Assembly (NCBI RefSeq): GCF_035982055.1
Contig: NZ_CP108427.1
Span: 2,666,001-2,730,000 of the forward strand
DNA: 64,000 nucleotides
From: Streptomyces sp. NBC_01288
GTDB lineage: Bacteria; Actinomycetota; Actinomycetes; Streptomycetales; Streptomycetaceae
Reading direction: 5' to 3'
The notes beneath the pieces are model-generated. The model ran no database searches. It was not told the origin of the DNA and saw only the letters and a list, made by a program, of their open reading frames with translations. Each line of letters opens with the position of its first letter. Positions within the stretch are counted from its first letter, which is position 1. This document shows, one piece after another, positions 32,710-41,021 of the stretch. The translations under genes were made by a program, and so were the position numbers.

Positions 32710-33885
32710 TCAGTTGGGGTTGTCGCCGTGGGTCAGGGTCTCCCAGGCCACGAAGAGGTTGTTGCTGCCGGCCGGGCGGTTGTTCAGGGTGAGCGTCTGG
32801 GTGTTGGTCATGGCGATGCCCAGGCGGTTGTGCAGGGCGTTGTAGCCGACCTCGGTGACCGGTCCGAGCCCGAGGGTCAGCGAGCCGCCGCAGAGCCAGC
32901 TCGGGACGGCCGTGCCGAGCTGGTACTTGGCCTGGAACCCGAGCGCCTGCCGCAGCCGCTCCCCCACGTCGGTGCCGTAGAGGTCGGTGCCCTGGATCCG
33001 GCTGGTCTCGGCGACGTGCGAGATCGAGGAGAGGCCGTACCCGGTGTGCGTGAAGTCGCGGCACGTCTCCTGGGTGAGCCCGGTGACGAAGGTCGACTGA
33101 CCCTGCCAGTAACTGACGATCTTCGCCGTGGTGTTGAGGTTCTGGCTCGGCACGGTCTTCGGTACGGAACCGTCCGAGGCGAGGTAGATGTACGCGGCCG
33201 TCCGCGTCCGGAAGAGCGCCATGGCCTTGTCGTACGACGTCTTGTCCTCCAGGAAGACGGAGATGCCGACGGCGGCGTCCATCATCGTCAGCTCCCAGTT
33301 CCCGTTGGAATTGGAGCCGTTGATGATCTCGGGCAGGTACACGTTGCGGAGCATGGTCGAGAAGCGGGCCGAGTTGGTCCACGTTCCGGTGTACGTGTAC
33401 TTGATGATCTCGGCGGCCTTGGGCCAGGAGGAGCCGGCCCAGCCGGTCTGTAGGGGCGCGTTGCTGTTGGTGTGGCTGGTGATCGTGGCCGACCAGGCGT
33501 CCATGATCTCGATGGCCTTCTGGGCGTAGCGCGCGTCCTTGGTGATGTACCAGGCGAGCGCGTCGGTGTAGGCCGCGATCGCGTCCTCGCGCTCGTCGGT
33601 GCAGCCGTAGTTGGGGTTGGAGTACGAGCCGCACTCGACGACGGCTCTGGGCTTCGGGGTGCGACTCAGGCTGGCGTAGGAGCTGGCCATCATCTGGTCG
33701 TAGGCGCCCTTCCAGGGCTGGGCGCCGGCGAGGACCTCGGTGCGGGCGAAGTCCAACTGGCTCCGGGAGACGTCGACTCCGGGGTGGACGAAGGTGGCGG
33801 GGGCGGCCTGGGCGGCGGTGCCTGGCTGGGCGAAGAAGCCCAGGACCAGGGCGGTGACGACGGAGAGCAGGGCAGCGCGGCGCAC
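32710..33885 (-). CDS. Secreted alginate lyase family protein
   Basis: 391 residues from GTG 33885, chosen for GGAG six bases upstream; the open frame extends nine codons further. A signal peptide (VRRAALLSVVTALVLGFFAQ, cleaved near TAAQA-AP) precedes an all-helical alpha/alpha-toroid domain: FARTEVLAGAQPWKGAYDQM, ITKDARYAQKAIEIMDAWSA and NGNWELTMMDAAVGISVFLE. This is the alginate-lyase/heparinase II-III-like fold; the substrate could be alginate or another uronate polymer. It is exported. It interrupts an otherwise conserved core order between kdpD and DUF3710, suggesting later insertion. Confidence 0.85.
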   Translation of the reverse strand: MRRAALLSVVTALVLGFFAQPGTAAQAAPATFVHPGVDVSRSQLDFARTEVLAGAQPWKGAYDQMMASSYASLSRTPKPRAVVECGSYSNPNYGCTDEREDAIAAYTDALAWYITKDARYAQKAIEIMDAWSATITSHTNSNAPLQTGWAGSSWPKAAEIIKYTYTGTWTNSARFSTMLRNVYLPEIINGSNSNGNWELTMMDAAVGISVFLEDKTSYDKAMALFRTRTAAYIYLASDGSVPKTVPSQNLNTTAKIVSYWQGQSTFVTGLTQETCRDFTHTGYGLSSISHVAETSRIQGTDLYGTDVGERLRQALGFQAKYQLGTAVPSWLCGGSLTLGLGPVTEVGYNALHNRLGIAMTNTQTLTLNNRPAGSNNLFVAWETLTHGDNPN

Positions 33886-33991
33886 GGTGACTCCGTTCTC
33901 GTATGTGAACACAGAGCACCCTCATGAACTTGGGCGTTGAGCCGAGACCATAGGTACGGACCAATCCGCCGTCAAGGGTCCGCGCATGCCG

Positions 33992-34023
33992 AAGGGCCGC
34001 ACCCCCGGAGGGATACGGCCCTT
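33992..34023 (-). terminator. Hairpin terminator downstream of the DUF3710 gene
   Basis: Eight-base arms (33992-33999 and 34016-34023) with a 16-base loop lie about 145 bp past the DUF3710 stop and just upstream of the alginate-lyase promoter region. No T-run; moderate support. Confidence 0.5.
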
Positions 34024-34167
34024 TCGCCGCTATTCGTTCCATCAGGCGGGTCCGGCGAAGTCGGCCACGGTTCGACCGCGCTCCGAAGGGGCGCGGGGAA
34101 CTGCGCGACCAGCCACGACGGCGCCGCGGACGACGGACGGCGCGACCCGGCCCTCGCAGCGGAGCGC

Positions 34168-34923
34168 TCAGCGGACCTCGGTGATCTCCGGTCCGCGCTG
34201 CAACTGGCCCATGCCGCCGGAGAAGCGGGAACCCGCCTCCTCCTGCTGGACGCCCTCGGGAACCATCTGGGCGTCGTTCGGCAGCTTCAGGACGATCGGG
34301 TCGCGGGGCGCCATCGGGCCCTCGCCGCGCACGACGACCGTGTCCCGGAAGATCTGTTCGAGCAGCCCGGCGGCCTGCGGCTGCACCGCGCCCTGCCCGG
34401 AGATCACCCCGCGCAGGAACCAACGCGAACCGTCCACGCCGACGAACCGCACGACCTGGAAACCGCCCGTGCCGTCCGGCAGTTGCACCGGAACCTGCGC
34501 GCGCAGCTCCCAGCCCAGCGGCCCCTCGACCTCGTCGACGATGCCGCCCTGCTGGGTGATGCCGCTGGCGATCTCCTCGCGTACCTCACCCCAGATGCCC
34601 TCGCGCTTGGGAGCGGCGAAGGCCTGCAACTGGACGGCACTGTCCTTGAGGACCACGGTGGCGGCGACGATCGCGTCACCCGCGACCTCGACCCGCAACT
34701 CCATGCCGTCGACTCCCGGCACGAACAGACCGCCCAGGTCCACCCGGCCCTCGGCGGGGTCGCCGATCTCCGAGTCGTCCCAGGGTCCGTCGGGGCGGGG
34801 CTCCGGTTCGAGCTTCACGCGCTCGACCGATCCGTCCGCCTCAGTGTCGACATTGTCGACGACCTGCTCGGCCTCGCTCGCCGCGTCCTCGGCGGCAGTG
34901 CCCTTCTTGCGACGTCCGAACAC
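34168..34923 (-). CDS. DUF3710 domain protein
   Basis: 251 residues from GTG 34923 with GAAGGACAG upstream; it begins VFGRRKKGTAAEDAASEAEQ. The DUF3710 domain covers about 55-235 (VDLGGLFVPGVDGMELRVEV, VVRFVGVDGSRWFLRGVISG). The protein is soluble, acidic at the start, with a disordered tail. Function unknown. It starts one base after the dut stop, so it is the third gene of a thioesterase-dut-DUF3710 operon; the DUF3710-dut pairing is widespread in Actinobacteria from memory. Confidence 0.9.
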   Translation of the reverse strand: MFGRRKKGTAAEDAASEAEQVVDNVDTEADGSVERVKLEPEPRPDGPWDDSEIGDPAEGRVDLGGLFVPGVDGMELRVEVAGDAIVAATVVLKDSAVQLQAFAAPKREGIWGEVREEIASGITQQGGIVDEVEGPLGWELRAQVPVQLPDGTGGFQVVRFVGVDGSRWFLRGVISGQGAVQPQAAGLLEQIFRDTVVVRGEGPMAPRDPIVLKLPNDAQMVPEGVQQEEAGSRFSGGMGQLQRGPEITEVR

Positions 34924-34924
34924 G

Positions 34925-35440
34925 TCACTGTCCTTCCCGGTCGGATACGACCGAAGCGTATCGATTCCCACCCGTGGTGCCGCCCACGGCGGCGTGACCG
35001 CCGGTGGACCCGAAGCCCCCCTCGGCCCGCGCCGATTCGGGAAGCTCCGCGACCTCCTGGAAGCGGACCCTCTCGACCTGCTGGACGACAAGCTGGGCGA
35101 TCCGGTCGAAGCGCTCGAACCGAACCGACTCGTACGGGTCGAGATTCACCACGATCACCTTGATCTCCCCACGGTACCCGGCATCAACCGTCCCCGGGGC
35201 ATTCACCAGGGCAACACCGCAGCGGGCGGCGAGCCCCGAACGAGGGTGTACGAAGGCCGCGTACCCCTCCGGGAGAGCGATAGACACCCCCGTGGGCAGT
35301 ACGGCCCGTTCACCCGGCTTCAGTTCCCGGCTCTCGGTGGTCCGCAGATCGGCTCCCGCGTCACCGGGATGCTCGTACGACGGAAGCGGTACGTCCGGGT
35401 CGACGCGGCGGATCGACACGTCCAGCGGGTCACGGCTCAC
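34925..35440 (-). CDS. dut: dUTP diphosphatase
   Basis: 171 residues with the five dUTPase motifs: PGDAGADLRTTES (motif 1), VHPRSGLAARCGVALVNAPG (2 and start of 3), VDAGYRGEIKVIVVNLD (3, catalytic Asp), RIAQLVVQQV (4), and the Gly-rich GGFGSTGGHA (5). It hydrolyses dUTP to dUMP and pyrophosphate as a trimer, keeping uracil out of DNA and feeding dTMP synthesis. A thymidine kinase is encoded 15 kb away in the same window. Start GTG 35440 overlaps the upstream thioesterase stop by four bases. Confidence 0.96.
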   Translation of the reverse strand: MSRDPLDVSIRRVDPDVPLPSYEHPGDAGADLRTTESRELKPGERAVLPTGVSIALPEGYAAFVHPRSGLAARCGVALVNAPGTVDAGYRGEIKVIVVNLDPYESVRFERFDRIAQLVVQQVERVRFQEVAELPESARAEGGFGSTGGHAAVGGTTGGNRYASVVSDREGQ

Positions 35441-36021
35441 GGGTTCACCTCGAAGGCACGGGTACGCCGGACCTGGTCCGGGTCGTCCATGGCGGCCCGG
35501 ATCTCCTGCGGGCGACCGTTGTCGATGAAGTGGTCGACCTTCACCTCGACGAAGAGGGCGTCGGCGCGCACCGCGACGGGCCCGTCGGGGCCGCCGATGC
35601 GTCCGGTGGCGGTCGAGTAGATCTTCCGGCCGGCCACGGCCGTCACCTCGGCCTCCAGGTACAGCACGGTGTCCACGGGCACCGGCCGGACGAAGTCGGT
35701 CTCCAGGCGGCCGGTCACCGCGATCGTCCGCAGCAGCCAGTTCAGCGAGCCGAGGGTCTCGTCCAGCGCGCTGGCGAGCACGCCGCCGTGCGCGAGGCCC
35801 GGGGCGCCCTGGTGGGCGGCCCGCACGGTGAACTCGGCGGTGATGGTCACGCCCTCACCGGCCCGCGCCTCCAGGTGCAGCCCGTGCGGCTGGTCGCCGC
35901 CACACCCGAAACACTGTTCGTAGTGCGCACCGAGCAGCTCGCCCGGCGCGGGCGCGTCAGGGTGCCGCACCGGTTTCACGGCGTCGGACGGAGGCTTAAG
36001 AGCTGGAGAAGTACCACTCAC
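35437..36021 (-). CDS. PaaI-family (hotdog) thioesterase
   Basis: 194 residues from GTG 36021. The hotdog domain runs about 40-170: HYEQCFGCGGDQPHGLHLEA, APGLAHGGVLASALDETLGS (the HGG motif and catalytic acid), RLETDFVRPVPVDTVLYLEA, and a YSTATGRI strand. CFGCGxxNPxGL-type starts are typical of actinobacterial PaaI-like acyl-CoA thioesterases; substrate unknown. It leads the dut-DUF3710 operon with a GTGA overlap. The divergent DUF3093 gene starts 58 bp upstream, so the two share a promoter spacer. Confidence 0.88.
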   Translation of the reverse strand: MSGTSPALKPPSDAVKPVRHPDAPAPGELLGAHYEQCFGCGGDQPHGLHLEARAGEGVTITAEFTVRAAHQGAPGLAHGGVLASALDETLGSLNWLLRTIAVTGRLETDFVRPVPVDTVLYLEAEVTAVAGRKIYSTATGRIGGPDGPVAVRADALFVEVKVDHFIDNGRPQEIRAAMDDPDQVRRTRAFEVNP

Positions 36022-36079
36022 AGCCGCAGACCTTACCCGCGCGTCGGTGGGTTCCCGACACCGTGCCAAGCTTGGCTCC

Positions 36080-36544
36080 ATGCAGCTTTCCGCCTCCCCC
36101 TACGACGAGCGCCTCACCGCCCCCCGTTCGTGGTGGTTCATCTCGTTCCTGGTCGGCGTCTCCTTCGCCCTGATCCTGCTGCCCTTCGGCACCCTGCCGC
36201 TGCTCGGCGGCCTGGTCGGCGGCACGGCGGTCGCATCCGTGATGGCCAGCTCCTACGGCTCGCTCCGGATCCGGATCGTGGGCGACCAGCTGATCGCCGG
36301 CGAGGCGAAGATCCCGGTGACGGCCCTGGGCGAGGCGGAGATCCTGGACCCGGAGGAGGCCCGCGCCTGGCGCACCTACAAGGCCGACACCCGCGCCTTC
36401 CTGCTGCTGCGCTCGTACATCCCGAGGGCACTGCGCGTCGAGGTCACCGACCCGGACGACCCGACGCCGTACCTGTATCTGTCCACCCGCGAGCCGGAGC
36501 GGCTGGCGGAGGCGCTGAAGACGGCCCGCGCGGCAGCCGTCTAG
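36080..36544 (+). CDS. DUF3093 membrane protein
   Basis: 154 residues from ATG 36080. Opens MQLSASPYDERLTAPRSWWF, with two TM helices around 20-60, followed by a PH-like soluble domain (LRIRIVGDQLIAGEAKIPVT, ARAWRTYKADTRAFLLLRSY). The YDERLTAPRSWW start is the DUF3093 signature. Function unknown; conserved next to dut in Actinobacteria (from memory Rv2698). It converges on the EcsC-like gene with seven bases between stops. Confidence 0.9.
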   Translation: MQLSASPYDERLTAPRSWWFISFLVGVSFALILLPFGTLPLLGGLVGGTAVASVMASSYGSLRIRIVGDQLIAGEAKIPVTALGEAEILDPEEARAWRTYKADTRAFLLLRSYIPRALRVEVTDPDDPTPYLYLSTREPERLAEALKTARAAAV

Positions 36545-36551
36545 GGCCCGT

Positions 36552-37469
36552 TCAACGACCGAGTTCCTTCGGGATCTCACCCATCCGGAGCGGGTCCGGC
36601 GGGGTCTCCAGGGGCGGCAGTTCGGGCAGCGCGTCCCACGGGACCTGGGCCTTGCGCAGGTCCTTGCGGATGCGCTCGGCGAGTTTCCTGGTGTCCCGGC
36701 GGTTCATGACCGCTCCGACGGCGGCGCCGACCATGAAGGGCATCAGGTTCGGCAGGTCGCGGACCATGCGTTTCATGATCTGCTGGCGCAGCTCGCGCTT
36801 CATGTGCCCGTTCAGCGCGGCACTCATGGTCGACGGTTTGGTCACGTCGATACCGCGCTCCCCGGACCAGGAGTTCAGATACGTGGTGCTGCGCTGCCGG
36901 AGGTCGCCGGGCGGACGGGCGCCGTAGACCTCGTAGAGCTCGGCGATGAGCTTCAGCTCGATCGCGGCGACGCCGGTGATCTCGGCGGCCAGTTCGGTGG
37001 GCATCGCTGGCGGCACCGGCAGCATCGCCGCGGCACCGATGCCCGCGCCGACCGTCGATGTCGCGTTGGCGGCGCCCGCCACCAGTTTGTCGGCGAGCTG
37101 CTCGGGGCCGAGGCCCGGGAACTGCCGCCGAAGCGCCTGAAGGTCCCGTACGGGGATCCGCGGGGCTATGTCGATGATCCGGTCGGCGAGGTACGCCAGA
37201 CCGGCCCTGGCCCGGCTGCCGCCCTTACGGACGCCTTCCCTGGCCTTGTCCCGGATCACCGCCGCCCGTCGCTTGGCAACGGGGGCGGCTGCGGGAACGT
37301 CCGTCGGCACCGGGAGGTCAGCCCGGTCGGCCGCCGGTTCGAGCGAGGCTGATCCAGGTACGGATGAGCCCCGCTCGTCGTCACGCGCGCCATGAGGACC
37401 GTCTGTCGGCCCTTCGTCCGCTCCCGGCTTGAGGGAGCGGCGCTTCCAGGGTGGGGTCGAGCCAGTCAC
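36552..37469 (-). CDS. EcsC-like protein
   Basis: 305 residues. A disordered, charged N-terminal 65 residues precede a helical domain with amphipathic, glycine-rich stretches: LADKLVAGAANATSTVGAGI, PVPPAMPTELAAEITGVAAI, and PNLMPFMVGAAVGAVMNRRD followed by TRKLAERIRKDL. The MPFMVGAAVGAVMNRRDTR segment resembles the EcsC family, peripheral membrane proteins tied to ABC exporters in Bacillus, with unclear function. It follows the DUF4193 gene by 13 bp. I am moderately sure of the family and unsure of the role. Confidence 0.65.
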   Translation of the reverse strand: MTGSTPPWKRRSLKPGADEGPTDGPHGARDDERGSSVPGSASLEPAADRADLPVPTDVPAAAPVAKRRAAVIRDKAREGVRKGGSRARAGLAYLADRIIDIAPRIPVRDLQALRRQFPGLGPEQLADKLVAGAANATSTVGAGIGAAAMLPVPPAMPTELAAEITGVAAIELKLIAELYEVYGARPPGDLRQRSTTYLNSWSGERGIDVTKPSTMSAALNGHMKRELRQQIMKRMVRDLPNLMPFMVGAAVGAVMNRRDTRKLAERIRKDLRKAQVPWDALPELPPLETPPDPLRMGEIPKELGR

Positions 37470-37482
37470 GGCCGACCCCTCC

Positions 37483-37779
37483 TCAGTCGCAGTCGCGGCA
37501 GATCGGCTGGCCGTTCTTCTCGCGGGCCAGCTGGCTGCGGTGGTGCACCAGGAAGCAGCTCATGCAAGTGAACTCGTCCTGCTGCTTGGGCAACACCCGG
37601 ACGGCCAGCTCTTCGTTCGAGAGGTCCGCTCCGGGCAGCTCAAGGCCCTCGGCGGCCTCGAATTCGTCGACGTCCACTGCGGAAGTCGACTTGTCGTTCC
37701 TACGCGCCTTGAGTTCTTCAAGGCTGTCCGAGTCGACGTCGTCGTCGGTCTTGCGTGGGGTGTCGTAATCCGTTGCCAT
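37483..37779 (-). CDS. DUF4193 zinc-ribbon-like protein
   Basis: 98 residues from ATG 37779 (GGGGGAGAG upstream). It begins MATDYDTPRKTDDDVDSDSL, is strongly acidic in the middle, and ends with two CxxC knuckles: FTCMSCFLVHHRSQLAREKN and QPICRDCD. DUF4193 is an actinobacterial family; the paired CxxC knuckles suggest Zn2+ binding, and association with RNA polymerase or transcription has been proposed for such small proteins without proof here. Followed by the EcsC-like gene on the same strand. Its promoter must lie in the 395-bp spacer upstream. Confidence 0.92.
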   Translation of the reverse strand: MATDYDTPRKTDDDVDSDSLEELKARRNDKSTSAVDVDEFEAAEGLELPGADLSNEELAVRVLPKQQDEFTCMSCFLVHHRSQLAREKNGQPICRDCD

Positions 37780-38174
37780 GTCGCGCTCTCCCCCTCTGGG
37801 TGTCTGCGGTGTCTCCAGCGCACGTAACGCGTGAGAGGCCGGACTTGTGCCCGACCTGAGGCGGAGATTTTGCCTCACATCAAGGTCTGTTACTCAATCG
37901 ACACCCAACCGGACCCCTCAAGAGTGATCGGCTTGGATGGCGAAGGGGACCGTACACGGTCCTCGTGCCGCTCTTCAAAGGCACCTCATCGTGTACTTCC
38001 CGTGATCAAGACCCCCGAAAACCCGGATTTTCCCGGCTTTCCGACAGGGTGCATGATCACGGAGAGTAGATGGCCTGAAAATCGCGCTTGTGATCGATCA
38101 CACACGGGGTTGCCGGAGAAGCGGCCAGAAAATTCCGCGCAAAGCGAACATCCTCGTGTGTCGGCGACATGATC
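37780..38174. other. 395-bp spacer upstream of DUF4193 and downstream of cutS
   Basis: It holds the DUF4193 promoter region (minus strand) and the 14-bp palindrome at 38089-38102. It is AT-richer than average. No gene is recognised. Confidence 0.5.
38089..38102. promoter_or_regulatory. 14-bp perfect palindrome, possible operator
   Basis: TGTGATCGATCACA reads identically on both strands. It lies 73 bp after the cutS stop and about 310 bp upstream of the DUF4193 start. The outer TGTGA/TCACA halves resemble a CRP/FNR-family site, but the spacer is four bases, not six. A dimeric regulator could bind; identity unknown. Confidence 0.4.
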
Positions 38175-39407
38175 TCAGATGGGCAGGGTGACTCGCATCA
38201 CGAGTCCACCCCCCTCACGCGGCTGGGCCGAGATATGGCCGCCGTGCGCCCGCGCCACGGACCGCGCGATCGACAGCCCGAGGCCCACACCCTTGTCGCT
38301 GCCGGTCCGCTCCGTACGCAGCCGCCTGAAGGGTTCGAAGAGGTTGTCGACCTCGTACGCCGGGACCACCGGACCCGTGTTCGAGACTATGAGCACCGCC
38401 TGGCCGTGCTGGACCTCGGTGGTGACCTCGACCCAGCCGTCCTCCGGCACGTTGTAGCGCACCGCGTTCTGCACCAGGTTCAGGGCGATCCGCTCCAGCA
38501 GGACGCCGTTGCCCTGGACGACGGAGGGCTTCCGCTCGCCGCGGATGACCACGCCCTTGGCGACCGCCTCCGCGTGCACCTGGTCGACGGCCTGCTCGGC
38601 GACCTCGGCGAGGTCGACGGGCTTGCGCTCGACGATCTGGTTGTCGCTGCGGGCGAGCAGCAGCAGACCCTCCACGAGCTGCTCGCTGCGCTCGTTGGTG
38701 GCCAGCAGCGTCTTGCCGAGCTGCTGGAGCTCGATGGGGGCGCCGGGATCGGACAGGTGCACTTCCAGGAGCGTTCTGTTGATCGCCAGCGGGGTGCGCA
38801 GCTCGTGCGACGCGTTCCCCACGAAACGCTGCTGGGCGGTGAAGGCGCGCTGTAGCCGGTCCAGCATCTCGTCGAAGGTGTCCGCGAGTTCCTTGAGTTC
38901 GTCGTCCGGGCCGTCCAGCTCGATCCGGCGGGACAGGTCCGAGCCGGCCACCGCGCGGGCGGTCCGGGTGATTCGGCCCAGCGGGGACAGCACCCGGCCC
39001 GCCATCGCGTACCCGAAGGCGAAGGCGATGATCGCGAGACCGAGCAGGGCCAGCAGCGAGCGGCTGAGCAGGTCGTCCAGAGCGTGCTGGCGCTGCTCGT
39101 TGACGCACTCGTTCATCGCGCTGTTCATCTCGGTCGCCGACGGCTGCGACGGGAAGTTGCAGGTCTTGCTGCTCACCGAGCCTTCGAGGATCTTGAACGG
39201 GAGATCGCTGCCCACGTTCAACGCGTGCGCGGCGAGCAGGTAGATGATCGACAGCAGCAGGATGCCGGCGATCAGGAACATGCCGCCGTACAGCAGCGTG
39301 AGCCTTATGCGGATGGTGGGACGCAGCCAGGGGAACGGCGGTTCGGGCCTTCTGGGGTCCCACGTGGGCTTCGGGGGCGCCTGGGGAGGCGCGGGGGTCG
39401 TGGCCAC
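38175..39407 (-). CDS. cutS: Sensor histidine kinase CutS
   Basis: 410 residues. Two TM helices (about 35-60 and 115-135) flank a short extracellular loop with two cysteines, Cys83 (KTCNF) and Cys101 (NECVN). HAMP follows (RVLSPLGRITRTARAVAGSD), then HisKA with NASHELRTPLAINR, and HATPase with QNAVRYNVPEDG and GVGLGLSIARS. In studied Streptomyces the CutRS pair senses protein-secretion or extracytoplasmic redox stress through these loop cysteines and affects antibiotic production. Six bases separate it from cutR upstream. Confidence 0.93.
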   Translation of the reverse strand: MATTPAPPQAPPKPTWDPRRPEPPFPWLRPTIRIRLTLLYGGMFLIAGILLLSIIYLLAAHALNVGSDLPFKILEGSVSSKTCNFPSQPSATEMNSAMNECVNEQRQHALDDLLSRSLLALLGLAIIAFAFGYAMAGRVLSPLGRITRTARAVAGSDLSRRIELDGPDDELKELADTFDEMLDRLQRAFTAQQRFVGNASHELRTPLAINRTLLEVHLSDPGAPIELQQLGKTLLATNERSEQLVEGLLLLARSDNQIVERKPVDLAEVAEQAVDQVHAEAVAKGVVIRGERKPSVVQGNGVLLERIALNLVQNAVRYNVPEDGWVEVTTEVQHGQAVLIVSNTGPVVPAYEVDNLFEPFRRLRTERTGSDKGVGLGLSIARSVARAHGGHISAQPREGGGLVMRVTLPI

Positions 39408-39413
39408 AGTGGA

Positions 39414-40067
39414 TCAGATCCGGTAGCCGGAGCCGGGGACGGTGACGATGACCGGGGGTTCGCCGAGCTTTCGGCGCAGGGTCATCACGGTGACGCGCAC
39501 GACGTTGGTGAACGGGTCCGTGTTCTCGTCCCAGGCCTTCTCCAGGAGTTGCTCCGCGGAGACGACGGCACCCTCGCTGCGCAGCAGCACCTCCAGGACG
39601 GCGAACTCCTTGGGCGCGAGCTGGACTTCCTTGCCGTCGCGGAACACCTCGCGGCGGTTCGGGTCGAGCTTGATGCCGGCGCGCTCCAGGACGGGCGGCA
39701 GCGGCACGCTGGTGCGCCGGCCGAGGGCACGCACGCGTGCCGTCAGCTCGCTGAACGCGAAGGGCTTGGGCAGATAGTCGTCGGCGCCGATCTCCAGGCC
39801 CTCGACACGGTCGCTGACGTCGCCGGACGCGGTGAGCATCAGCACGCGGGTGGGCATGCCGAGCTCGACGATCTTGCGGCAGACGTCGTCTCCGTGCACG
39901 AGCGGGAGGTCGCGGTCGAGGACGACCACGTCGTAGTCGTTGACGCCGATGCGCTCCAGGGCGGCCGCACCGTCGTACACGACGTCGACGGCCATGGCCT
40001 CCCGGCGCAGTCCGGTGGCCACCGCATCGGCGAGCAGTTGCTCGTCCTCGACGACGAGTACGCGCAC
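39414..40067 (-). CDS. cutR: Response regulator CutR
   Basis: 217 residues from GTG 40067, chosen for GGAAGGAC upstream; the open frame continues 33 codons further. Receiver: VEDEQLLADAVATGL, phospho-Asp51 in VVVLDRDLPLVHGD, LMLTASGD, Lys in LPKPFAF. DNA-binding winged helix from about 125: VQLAPKEFAVLEVLLRSEGA, ending VPGSGYRI. OmpR-family two-component regulator paired with CutS. Its promoter lies in the 417-bp spacer upstream. Product and order match the classical Streptomyces cutRS locus. Confidence 0.93.
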   Translation of the reverse strand: MRVLVVEDEQLLADAVATGLRREAMAVDVVYDGAAALERIGVNDYDVVVLDRDLPLVHGDDVCRKIVELGMPTRVLMLTASGDVSDRVEGLEIGADDYLPKPFAFSELTARVRALGRRTSVPLPPVLERAGIKLDPNRREVFRDGKEVQLAPKEFAVLEVLLRSEGAVVSAEQLLEKAWDENTDPFTNVVRVTVMTLRRKLGEPPVIVTVPGSGYRI

Positions 40068-40484
40068 GTCGCTTGTCCTTCCTCTGTCCACCCGCGTAGC
40101 GCGCCTCGGCGCATGCGGGCAGGGTCTTCGTGGCTGTGTGACCTCCATCCTGCCCTTTTCGGCCATAAGTCGGCTGTAAGGCGGCCGGGCGCGAGATGAA
40201 GGTCGGGTGTGAGGCCCGGGAATGCGGGATTTTCTCGGTGGGTTGAGGTTTCCACGGAAGGGAGCGGGGGGAGGACGGCTTTACACCCCGCGATCACGCT
40301 CTGCACGTGGCAAGCCACCTTGTGGTACGTCCAACCGCTTCCGCAGAGCGGGCGTGGGTGTCCGGCACCGTCGCCGCCCAGCCAGGGCAGCGCTGGGCAC
40401 CCCAATACCGCAGACGTGATCGCCCCTTCCGGACGGCACACCCCCGTGCCAAACGACCCACGACCCAGGACGAGGGGGCGCAGC
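40068..40484. other. 417-bp spacer between divergent cutR and a small gene
   Basis: It should hold the cutR promoter and that of the 57-residue gene. An imperfect repeat of TAAG/GGCC half sites is present near 40163-40190, but no operator can be named. No gene recognised. Confidence 0.45.
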
Positions 40485-40658
40485 ATGGACGCATTCACCG
40501 CAGGACTTCTGCAGCGCATAAGGGCGACCGAGACCGACCTGACGCGGGCTCGTGACGAGGGCGACGACTTCCTCGTCGAGGTGGAACAGGCCGAGCTCGA
40601 CGACCTGCGCCGCCTCGCCGCCGACCACGGTGTGGAGGTCGGCGCGACGAGCGTCTGA
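40485..40658 (+). CDS. 57-residue hypothetical helical protein
   Basis: ATG 40485 has GAGGGGG upstream. The protein MDAFTAGLLQRIRATETDLT through ARDEGDDFLVEVEQAELDDL, ending GVEVGATSV, is acidic and predicted as one helical hairpin. From memory, short Streptomyces proteins with the same pattern lie next to cutR and suhB, without known function. A strong terminator follows 22 bp after the stop. The coding signal is good; function unassigned. Confidence 0.75.
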   Translation: MDAFTAGLLQRIRATETDLTRARDEGDDFLVEVEQAELDDLRRLAADHGVEVGATSV

Positions 40659-40680
40659 TCAGTGCGGCCAGCAGGACGAC

Positions 40681-40711
40681 AGAACCCCGGCGAATCCAGC
40701 GCCGGGGTTCT
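40681..40711 (+). terminator. Intrinsic terminator with T-run
   Basis: Twelve-base arms (40681-40692 and 40700-40711) with a seven-base loop are followed by TGTCGTTTT. It ends the 57-residue gene. Confidence 0.9.
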
Positions 40712-40802
40712 GTCGTTTTCCGCCCCTGAAACCCACGGCGTTCAGCTCAACCCCGGGCGAGGGCCCACCAAGTCCAACTGTCCCCACGCGGACGGCCGAG
40801 AG

Positions 40803-40907
40803 GGAGCCGTAGGGGCGCGCCGGTGTCGAGAGGCTGGGGGTCCCCCCTCTGGGGGAGCGCGGAGACGCGCAGCGCCGAGCACGGTGGGTCTCTCGACACC
40901 GGCTCCC
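40803..40907. repeat. Large nested inverted repeat (stem-loop element)
   Basis: Fourteen-base arms 40819-40832 and 40890-40903 pair perfectly, and GGGAGCC at 40803-40809 can pair with GGCTCCC at 40901-40907 as an alternative. Inside are further G-run/C-run arms around 40836-40856. The element fills most of the 310-bp gap between the small gene's terminator and suhB. It may be an extragenic palindromic repeat or a structured RNA. Confidence 0.6.
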
Positions 40908-41021
40908 AGCGCCCCGAAGGCGACCGAACCAAAAGAGGTGCGCGCGTGGGTGCCTGCTCAACACGGGCCCACCTACGCAGCAGCTTCCCAGCACCGGCCC
41001 AGGCACCCCAGACCACTCACG

